DNA of 64,000 nucleotides from Paragorgia papillata (lineage: Eukaryota > Cnidaria > Anthozoa > Scleralcyonacea > Coralliidae): assembly GCA_035771165.1 (NCBI GenBank), contig JAWNZC010000419.1, forward strand, positions 2,197,501 through 2,261,500, written 5' to 3'. This document shows, piece by piece, positions 11,513 to 21,997 of the stretch. The position numbers were made by a program, and so were the translations under genes. The notes under the pieces were generated by a model that saw only the letters and a list, made by a program, of their open reading frames with translations, was not told the origin of the DNA and made no database searches. The first letter of the stretch is position 1. Every line of letters starts with the position of its first letter.

Positions 11513-11982
11513 CACATGAAGTAATGCCTCTCTGAGAAGACAATTGACGCGAATCTTGAAGAATACAAAAAACTAAAAAGATATATTTATTTTTAATATA
11601 TTAGATACATATATTTTTATTATATACTATATTTTGAAAGATAAAATATACATATAGGCTTGGAGCATGTAAGGTTAAACTCAGTTCTATATAATTTTTT
11701 GGGACAGTTGCTCCTTGACGCAAGCAATTGAAATCTGCAGGCTCAATCCTAACAGAAACCTTAATCCTAAACGTTCTCTCAAGTGGTCAGCGGTCACGTC
11801 TGTTGGTCTATGACGCATATGGATTATATTTAGGTGGACTACAAATTCTAGAAAATGTTATTTTAACAATTCTTTAAACAGTTGTTTTTTGTTGCCATCA
11901 CTTTTTAACAGTTTCGGCTAAACTCTTTTGGAAAGACTGCCAAAATATCAGAAATTTACAATTTGGTTAAATGTAGAACCAT
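11513..11982. other. Non-coding stretch, no gene seen
   Basis: AT-rich sequence between the microsatellite and the first MITE-1 copy. No exon or repeat was recognised. Confidence 0.5.
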
Positions 11983-12479
11983 TAAAGGGCTTATGGCTCG
12001 AGAATTAAGTTTGTCTTATTGAAAAGAACATTTAAAATGATAAAATAACATATTTTGCAGTTTTTGGTTTCCTTGCTTCGTTTTTGAGATATTCCAGCAT
12101 GTTTGATATGCAAATGACACAACTTTTTCACGTCACATGTCCATAATGAGTTATCAGAAAAGGTTACATATCTTTGCTATTATGAAAACATGGGCTTAAC
12201 TCAAAGGAAGCATGTGCGTGTTTCTACCCACAACACCAAACATGTAGAATTCCAAGTGATTTCGTTTCACAATAGCAAAGATATGTAACCTTCTCTCGGT
12301 AACTCATAATACTCATTATGCACGTGTGACGTAAAAAGTTGTGTCATTGGCATATCAAACAAACTGGAATATCTCAAAAACGAAGCAAGGAAACCAAAAA
12401 CTGCAAAAGATGTTATTTTATCATTTTAAATGTTCTTTTCAATAAGACAAACTTAATTTTCGAGTCATATGCCCTTTAA
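11983..12479. mobile_element. MITE-1 family fold-back, copy 1
   Basis: The ends TTAAAGGGC...GCCCTTTAA enclose inverted arms. The left arm has AATTAAGTTTGTCTTATT, AACATTTAAAATGATA and TTGCAGTTTTTGGTTTCCTT, then TAATGAGTTATCAG. The right arm is the reverse complement. It belongs to the same family as 12847-13250, 24336-25155, 39068-39552 and 55452-56598. Confidence 0.85.
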
Positions 12480-12846
12480 GTTCATGCAAACAACACGTTG
12501 AATTTACTGATAGTGGTTTTGTCAAAGAGTTACTATTTGAGCATTTTGCCAGAATATATTATGCTGCAGATATTAAAGGACTACTGTATGTCACCCTATT
12601 ATTAGTTTGAATTCTCTTATATTGAAATTCTGAGCTGCAAACCTCAAAATTAAAGCTGTACATTAATAGTCGAAGAGGAGAAGCGAGAAAACGTCGACCA
12701 CGTAGCACCCCCACTACACAATAGTTTTGACTCCAGATTATAATAGGCTGATGCCCATAGAACATTGCTAGGTCAGTCGTACTCACAAATTGTGGGGTCA
12801 GTGGCCTGCTACATAGAGGGGGTGGGTGGTCCTTACATTGACAGAC

Positions 12847-13250
12847 TTAAAGTGCACATGAAACGAAAATTAAGTTTGTCTTATTTGAAAGAACACTTAA
12901 AATGATAGAGTAACATCTTTTGCAGTTTTTCGTTTCCTTGCTTCGTTATTGAGATATTTCAGTTTGTTTGAAATTTAAATTAAACAGCTTGACGTCACAT
13001 GTGCATAATGAGTTATCAGAGAAGGTTATATATCTTTGCTATTATCAAACATAATCATTTGAAAATTCTACATGTTTGGCGTTGTGAGAGAAACACACGC
13101 ACATACTTCCTTCGAATTAAGTTTGGTTTGATAATAGCAAAGATATATAACCTTCTCTGATAACTCATTATGCAATGTGACGTCAAGTTGTTTAATTTAC
13201 ATTTCAAACAAACTGAAATATCTCAATTTTCGTTTCATGTGCACTTTAAG
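12847..13250. mobile_element. MITE-1 family fold-back, copy 2
   Basis: The ends are TTAAAGTGCACATGAAACG and CGTTTCATGTGCACTTTAA. Each arm holds a perfect CRE TGACGTCA (12990-12997 and 13178-13185) next to GTGCATAATGAGTTATC. It is nested in the centre of the 12572-14165 element. Confidence 0.85.
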
Positions 13251-13429
13251 TCTGTCAATGTAAGGACCACCCACCCCCTCTATGTAGCAGGCCACTGACC
13301 CCACAATTTGTGAGTACGACTGACCTAGCAATGTTCTATGGGTATCAGCCTATTATAATCTGGAGTCAAAAATATTGTGTAGTGGGGGTGCTACGTGGTC
13401 GACGTTTTCTCGCTTCTCCTCCTCGACTA

Positions 13430-13870
13430 TAAGGCCATGTCCACACTAAAACGGAGACCTCGTATCGAAAACGTATCAAAAGTTTTCCGTCCACACTATC
13501 GTTTTCGAATCGTTTTCGCCGTTTAGTAAAACGCTAAAAAGATCTACAGGGTATGAATGAATAATTCTAGGTGACTGAAACCAAGATAACATAATCGTGA
13601 CATCATCGTTTTCCAAAAGCTTCGTTTTTGCCGTCCACACTGGTGCAGAAAAACGGCGTCTTCGAATGTCTCCACTCTGGAGAGCGTTTTCGAAACGCTC
13701 CGTTTTCGGTCACCGAAGACGCTGGATTAGTGTGGACGAAAGGTCTAACCGTATATCAAAAAGTCTCCGTTTTCGCTTGAAAATGGATTAGTGTGGACGA
13801 AAGGCCTAACCGTATACATCAAAAAGTCTCTGTTTTCGTTCGAAAATGGATTAGTGTCGACATGGCCTAA
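13430..13870. mobile_element. Fold-back element with GGCCATGTCCACACT end
   Basis: The left end AAGGCCATGTCCACACTAAA is matched by an inverted TTAGTGTCGACATGGCCT. The interior is rich in CGTTTTCG and its complement. Duplicated internal segments (AATGGATTAGTGTGGACGAA, twice) suggest local expansion. Confidence 0.75.
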
Positions 13871-14333
13871 TTTGATTGTGAAATACGAGTCATCTAACGA
13901 CTATGGAGGATTTCTGAACCTTTTAGACCAAGTTTTACACAAATTGGCCTAAACTTAATTAATTGCTGCCCGGGTTAACAGAAATCAAGATGTCACATTT
14001 GCAATCTCTTTCAATCTCGCTTTAACTTTGACCATCCGTACTTCTGTGCAGGTTTCTAGTATATTAGTTTTATGGTTATATAATATAAAACCGTTATTGT
14101 GAGATTTTGTTGGACAATTTTGCTTCTGTAAGAACTGCTAAAAATAGGGTGACATAGTCTCTTTAACATATAGTCTCTATTTTAACAATTCTATCAGGTT
14201 TCTCAAAAGACACCTCTCAATCTTTTACCACTAATGCGTGCCACTGACAATGAGAAATGGTTTACCAAACTCAGAGAATTCAAGAACACCGTTATCTTTG
14301 AATTCTGTCGTTCATGTATTCTTGCTTTCAACG

Positions 14334-14544
14334 CTACGACGCTGAACTTCTCTCACTCACTACCGTTCTCATTGTTCGGTTGTTTCTCGTGAAGGCTCGG
14401 TTAAGCTTCGGAAATTTTTGACAGCACAGCAACCTCTTGAATCCATCCTTGAATCTGTTGCCCATAAATGCGTAAAGAATTGGGTTGGACGCACTGTTTG
14501 TGTAAATCAGAATTACTGCGTAAGATTGCAGCAAGGGGTAGTAT
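14334..14544 (-). CDS. GPCR exon 4: TM7, helix 8, C-terminus, stop
   Basis: The acceptor is TGCTCTTATAG and the exon enters in phase 2. It encodes SYAVILIYTNSASNPILYAF, then MGNRFKDGFKRLLCC and a Ser/Arg-rich tail. It ends at TAG (14334-14336). Confidence 0.92.
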
Positions 14545-15986
14545 CTATAAGAGCAAAATATAATAGAATGAAATGAAAGAAGTGAAGCAACAGAATGAAA
14601 TGAAATAAAATAAAATGAAATGAAACATGGAGATCCTAAAAATTGGGGTGAGTAGAGACGGGAAGTGAAGTGAAGTGAAGTGAAGTGAAGTGAAGTGAAG
14701 TGAAGTGAAGTGAAGTGAAGTGAAGTGAAGTGAAGTGAAGTGAAGTGAAGTGAAGTGAAGTGAAAGGAAGTGAAGTGAAGTGAAGTGAAGTGAAGTGAAG
14801 TGGAGTGAAGTAAAGTAAAGTAAAGTAAAGTAAAGTGAAGTGAAGTGAAGTGAAGTGAAATGAAGTAAAGTAAAGTGAAGTGAAGTGAAGTGGAGTGGAG
14901 TGAAGTGGAGTGAAGTGAAGTGAAGTGATCAAGTGAAGTGAAGTGAAGTGAAGTGAAGTGATCAAGTGAAGTGAAGTGAAGTGAAGTGAAGTGAAGTGAA
15001 GTGAAGTGGAAGTGAAGTGAAGTGAAGTGAAGTGAAGTGAAGTGAAGTGAGAAGTGAAGTGGAAGTGAAGTTGAAGTGAAGCGGAAGTGAAATGAAAATA
15101 GAATGAAACGATATTTGGGAAAACAAATCCGCACTGCTTACTTATTGTTCAATCCGTCACCGTATTCCACCCACATAAATATCACGTGATTGGGGAGAAA
15201 ACATGTGGCGTACGCAATGACCAAAGCCAGTAGCATTTTGACCACTTTATCTTTCTTTTTTCGATTTGTAAATCCTTCTCTGTTTTCGCCTTCTTTCACT
15301 ACTTTATTTAATGCCACAGCAATATTGATATACAGGAGACACATGATTAACAAGGGGATAGCATAAGTCAGAGCAAATGCCGCCATACTGTAGATCTTGC
15401 TGTAGACGGGTTTAGTCCATATCTCTACACATTGTATGCCGAGTGGATATGGACGTAATTGCATAACGCCAACGACTGGTAAGGCTGTGATTAACGATAC
15501 TGTCCAAATTAGGCAGACGATGTGTCTCAAGACACCCATGGATAAACGTGCTGCAAAGGTGTTCACAATACAGCGGTAGCGATCTAGAAGAAAGGCAAAG
15601 GATTAGTAATTTGGTTGGTTCTTATTTGGTTGCTTGGTCGGTATTTTTTGTTGCTTGGTTGGTTGGTCGGTATTTTTTGTTGATTGGTTGGTTGGTTCAT
15701 TTTCTTGTTGGTTGGTGCTTTTGGTTGGTACTTGGTGAATAATTGGTTGATACGGAAGTCGGTTGGTTGGTGGGTCCGTCGATTGGTTAGTTAGTTGGTT
15801 GATAATTCATTTTTTGTTGGTTGGTTAATTGGTTAGTGTCTTTGGTAAGTTGGTTAGCCGGTTGGTTGCATGGTTAGTTGGTAGGTTAGTTGGTAGGTTA
15901 GTTGATTAATTGGTTGATTGATTGATTGATTGATTGATCGATCAATCCATCGATCGATCGATCAATTGATTGATCGATCGATTGAC

Positions 15987-16060
<74 letters not shown>

Positions 16061-19000
16061 CTTGGTTAGTTTTGTGTAGGTTAAATGGTTGGTAGGTAAG
16101 TTGGTTGATTGTTCTTTTTTGGTTGGTTGGTTGGTTGGTTGGTTGGTTGGTTGGATGGTTGGTTGATTGGTTGCTTGCTTGGACACCCTGTATAGTTTGG
16201 TTCATTGGTCGGTCGGTCAGTTTGTTAGTACTAGTTGGTCTTTCGGCAGTCAGTTGTTTGGTAATCCGTGCCTAAGACTCTCAAAACATCAATGAACAAA
16301 TAACTGTACAGTTTCAACACAGAGAACTTACCGACACTTATTACGGTCAATGTTCCCACAGATCCCATGACAGACATGGCTTGGACAAATGGAATAATCT
16401 TGCACATTGGGTAGCCAAATGGCCAGCGTTTGACCTCGAAGTAGATCAATGTAAAAGGAATACACAACAGAGCGACAGCTAGGTCAGCAATTGCAAGATT
16501 TCCAATCATATAGCCAGTCACTAGAAAAACGCATATGGCTCAATGATTAGGGCGCCTAAGGGTTAAATTTGCATATCAAACAAATCTTAGGATCTGTTTA
16601 CAAGGAGGTAGGGTTACCCTAGCACCGGGGTTAGCAGCTCTCGTACGTTTCTTGTTTTTTCTTGTCGTGTTTACAAGGATGCTAGGGTAACCCGGTTGCT
16701 AGGGTAACCCTATCACGCCACTATAGGGGTATACCCTAGTAGCCTGGTTATGTTTTGTCCTTGTAAACGCGTTGTTTGTAGCAGGCACGTAGCTACGGGG
16801 GGAAGGGGCGAGGGGGGCCACCGCCCCCTCAAAATTATTTCTTGCCCCCCCCCCCCAACCAGAGACTGCATGACCAAAAAATCCGCAGCGTGAGTGGATA
16901 AGTAATTGAAGTGTGAACGTTGTCGCGTACTTGCGTAAAACGTAAAGCCTGGTTTCCATATATTCGCTACGATCGCTCAAAAATGAACTTGGCGATCGTA
17001 TATAGCGATCATATGGAAACCACTGACGCAACGATCGCTGTGATCGCGATCGCCGAGATAGAAAATGTTCTATCTCGGCGATCGTTGCGTTTATATAGAA
17101 ACGGTGATTTTGCAATCTCAACGATCTTGGCGATCAGTATGCATCCCAGCGGACCATTAAAACAATGGCCGCGATCAACCATGGCCGCCTTAGCGATCAT
17201 ATGGAAACAGCAACACGATTGTTGATCGTTGCGATCACCGAGCTAATTTTTGAGCGATCGTAGCGATTATATGGAAACCAGGCTTAAAAAGCGTCTAATG
17301 GCGTCATGATTTAGTAGCGTAAACGATGTGGCAGACTAGGGGGGGGGGGGGGTAGCGTGATTGTATCAGTTGTCCTGCATGACTCAACTTTTGTACCTTT
17401 TCACTTGCCCCCCTAAAATAAAACTTGCACTCCTGGATTTCTTAGTCTAGCTACGTGCCTGGTTGGTAGGGTAACTCGCCGACCCGGGACAACTTTTTAC
17501 TCTTGTTATTAGTGCTTGGTTCTAATAAAGTTGACCCGGGCGGCAGGGTGACCATATACCTCTGAAATTTTGCTTGTAAACCCGAGTGCTACCTTGTAAA
17601 CAAGCCCTTTAATATATCAAGAACGAAGTGAGATTTGCGGGAAGAATTGTGAATTAATATTCTTCATTATTTTAAAAGTTTTTTCAAATATGACAAACTT
17701 GAGGGGCTTTAAATTGAGAATTGTTGGTTGGATTTTTTATTTAATTATTCTAATTAATTTACTGTATCAAAACAACACAAAAATGTACTTTGAAAGAAAG
17801 GTAGACGCAATCACAGAAAGATACGGGTTGTGACCTCGCTTCCAACCTCCCCAATCCCTTAGTTGCGGCTCTGACTGCACTTCATTAACGTAAAGGAAAG
17901 CGACGGCTTTATTTATTGAGGGTAACATGAGAATATTTTGAATTCTGATAACCTAATTGCAGGGGGAAACTATGGTGTTAATTTTGCGGAAGAGGAAAAT
18001 CCGGTGAAAAACCCTCCAGGCCTGGAGTCAACAACTCTACTCACATGAACATAAGTTGGTCACCCAGGAAGGAAGGAAGGAAGGAAGGAAGGAAGGAAGG
18101 AAGGAAGGAAGGAAGGAAGGAAGGAAGGAAGGAAGGAAGGAAGTACTAACCCCGTCTGACCTGGCTTAACTTCAGTGATGAGAGGCAACATGTTAACAGC
18201 TTATGCCAGCCGTTCATTTCTTCAATCTTAATTGATAAATAGATCAGTCTAGAACTTATCATATCTCTCTGAAATAGTTATTTTGAAACGCTCACCCTTA
18301 TCAATTTTCTATTCACTATTTACGTTTGGAAATAACTCGGCATTGATTTGTATCTCTTAAGTGAATTTTAATTGAACTCTCTGGATACACATATCAATTT
18401 TCCACTTTGGGACGATTTTTATCTTTTAAACAGATATGAAGTCTGTCTGCGCGTCTTTGCGTATTTGTTTTTGTTTACGTAAAATTAAAAATACCAAAGA
18501 TTGATTATGAAAAAAGAAATATCTCCAATAACTATTGAAAATAGAGCATTATTTAAGTAAAAGAGAGACTTAAATCGTAACTTACTGCCTATACACAGCA
18601 CTCTACTTTTATATTACTCTGATGAAGAACTTTGGCTTGAAACGTCAGTATTTCATTCCCTAAAATCTCGACAGCTCACTACCTTTAAGATTTTCTATAC
18701 ATCATAACACACTGTCTACACATGCAGCACTCTACTTTTATATTACTCTGATGAAGGACTTTGGCTTGAAACGTCAGTATTTCGTTCTCTAAAATCTCGA
18801 CAGTTCACCGTCTTTAAGATTTTCTATACATCGTAAACACACTGCTTACACAACACTCTACTTTTATATTACTCTGACGAAGGACTTTGGCTTGAAACGT
18901 TAGTATTTCATTCTTTAAAATCTCGACAGTTCACCGTCTTTAAGATTTTCTATACATCGTAACACACTGCTTACACAACACTCTACTTTTATATTACTCT

Positions 19001-21964
19001 GATGAAGGACTTTGGCTTGAAACGTCAGTATTTCATTTTCTAAAATCTCGACAGTTTTACCTTAGAGATTTTGTATACATCTTAACCGACACTGTCTACT
19101 TTTACACAGCACTCTACTTTTATATTACTCTGATGATCCAACAACATTTGCTTGAAACGTCAGTATTTCATTGTTTAAAATATCGACAGCTCACCACCTT
19201 TAAGATTTTCTATACATCGTAACACACTGCCTACGCAGCACTCTACTTTTATATTACTCTGATGAAGGACTTTGGCTTGAAACGTCAGTATTTCATTCTC
19301 TAAGGCAGTTTACCACCTTTTCACTTTGCTCTATGCGAAACACTGCCCACGCAGCACTCTTCTAATTGTTTACGAATATACGTAGATCATCCCTCCAGAT
19401 AAAGTTGTCAATTCGGCTACACAGTAATCTACTTTTGACGTCAATCGTGCTCTTAATGCTAATGTTTGAATACTTGGGTGGGTTGGTCAATCCATAATTA
19501 ATAGAAAAATAGACATGGTTTGGAAACCCGGCAAACTTCAAAGCGGTTAACAATCAAGCTACGATTCATGTTGAAAGGTACATGAAGGTGCCAAATCCTT
19601 TGTTTTGTGATTGAACCCAAACGTTGCTATTAGATGATTGCTTCATTATACAGAAAACACAATATATTCAGTAACCGTGAAAGTGCAAAAATTTCCATAA
19701 ACCTGAACAAAAGCATAAAACAATGACTTTTGTTGAGCTTCCAAACCATGTATATTTTCTATTAACTATGGTCAAGCTTTCTTAGACCCCGTTTACACTA
19801 GAGCAAAAGTATCCGGATTCACATTGTTTTTGATCCTCATGAGAATAAAAAACAATGTGAATCCGGATACTTTTGCTCTAGTGTAAACGGGGCCTCAATG
19901 CATTTAGGTTCAAAACTGGGCGTGTTTAAGTTCTTTATATAAACTTTCCACGTTTCATCAACACAAAACACGTCAAACCCATATACAATTAACGTATGTT
20001 GCATTTTCGGAACATCTGGCTTCTCGTTTTAGCTTTATAAACCTTTTATCTAACTTTAAAACATCCCCTAGGATACGTCGTGTTGTATTCCTTGCGTTAA
20101 CATTAATATTCAGTTAGAAATTTCACGTTTAATCAGGATAAGCGACACTCGTCTAAATTAAAATGTACTTCTTTGTGTACATACTAGAAACTCAACACCT
20201 TTGCTAAAAATGCGGTTTATTTTTTCATGGGAACTGTAAAATTCCTACAATGACAAATATTTCCCTTTATTTTGCCCCACATCAGAAGAACGGCGATGCT
20301 TAAATATGAAAATCTCTGATTGTCCCGACCGTATCTCAATATAGTTCAGTATTGGTCAGTGCGCCGATGCGTAGATTCTGACTCTGAGACCTTGGGTTCG
20401 ATTCCCGGTTGGGGCAGTCAGATTTTTCATAGCCTGCCAGGCTAGTGGAGGTGGTTTTTCATATTATTATCAATGCATACTTTCATGTCATTGCATTTCA
20501 GTGACAGTTTGTCGAAGTGTGATAAACTGCATGTAGTGTATGTGGTACGTTTGCGAGCTTTATGTATTATATAACCATATTGGCATATCATCTCAACTAC
20601 ATTTCATATGCAAACGCTTACCGCTTATAGGAGCACACATACTGACCTTATCCATAAATGGCCCGGACGATTTAAAATCCTTTTATGTACTGTTTAATAA
20701 ACGAGCAGGAGTGTTTTATCAGATATAAAGACACGAGGCGAAGCCGAGTGTTTTTATAGCTGATAAAACACGAACTGCGAGTTTATTGAACGGTTTCAAA
20801 AACGAACCACTTGGTAAGTTCATTGGCGCAGTAAGTTTGAAAAATAACCTTGTCTAAGCCGAGAAAATCAAAGCTAAAGTTTATGTAAATCAAGAGGTAT
20901 CTTTATCACATATAAAGACACTGATTAAACTTTAATTTCTTTGGAATTTCCCTCATGAATTATTAATGAGTTTTTGAAGTACATATAAATTAGCCCATCT
21001 GACCTCGTTTTAGAGTAAAGATTCAGTTTTGAATTTCGCCCATGAAAACGAGTTCAGAAGGGCTAATTTATATGCACATAAAAGAATGATTAATTCCGCG
21101 GACGGTCTATATACTGACAATGAATTTTCAACCTTATTTTTTCATCCAAACCTCAGTAGCTCAATGGTTAGAGTGTCCAACCGGTCATTTATAGAAGGTT
21201 ACAGGTTCAAACCCGGTCAATTCCTAATATGCTTTCAACCCTGTTCTTGTTTTAGTCGCGACTTACTTTGGTCCCGAACAAATTGACCATTTATACGGGC
21301 CTATACGAGTGTGTTCGCGACTTAAATAGGATGCGTCTTAATTAAGTCGCGACGTATTTTCTCCCGTTTAAATGAATGGCCCTATTTTGGAGCTGTAATG
21401 TAAATGAAATATATCAATATAGTCTTGTAATTCGAGCGCTCTTATTCAGATCTGGGGATCGGACACTATATGATTATCATTTGCGGAGCTCTCTGTGAAT
21501 TACCATGATATCTCTATCAGTTTTAATTACTTCAAGATGATGTCAAGTGTGATCATTATCCACAGCTTTCCGGAGAGAGAGAGTGATTAATTTATTTTCT
21601 GCGCTCCGATATTCGCGGCATTTGCGCACTGCGAAAAGACTGCGCGTCTTTTTCTTATAAGACCGCGCGTTTATTAATTAAACTATCCCAACCATGCGGT
21701 AAGACTAACTGATCACAAACATTTATGACTATATGAGGAATACGAAGCTAAGTCATTTTTTTCACCTGTCAAACACTCACTTGTGAGTCATGTCCGTCAC
21801 TTCCTCTTTATAATGATTAGGAAGGTATTTTGTAGAGATGGCGGAGATAGATATTCTTACGCGATTTCACAATCGTCTCGGCATGTTTGTATTCGAGCAG
21901 CCTTCTCTTAACTCTTTGCCTACCGTAACGGTATGGTTTGTTTTCGAACCAAGTAGACTTTAAT

Positions 21965-21997
<33 letters not shown>

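Larger units (their letters stand above)
12572..14165. mobile_element. Large nested fold-back element
   Basis: The outer ends TTAAAGGACTACTGTATGTC and GACATAGTCTCTTTAA are inverted. About 180 bp of further matching arm (12666-12847 with 13250-13430) contains CCACCCACCCCCTCTATG on the right strand. MITE-1 sits in the centre and a second fold-back (13430-13870) interrupts the right half. No coding sequence is present. Confidence 0.75.
16590..17611. mobile_element. Outer element of a three-level transposon nest in GPCR intron 1
   Basis: The inverted ends GTTTACAAGGAGGTAGGGTT and CTACCTTGTAAAC enclose further internal GGGTAACCC motifs and the two elements listed next. It has no coding sequence. 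Confidence 0.6.

Noticed and set aside
14334..15134. 266-codon frame as a single exon with SLHFT repeats
   Set aside because: The repeat part is an AAGTG intron satellite. A clean acceptor at 14545 in matching phase separates it from the true TM7 exon.
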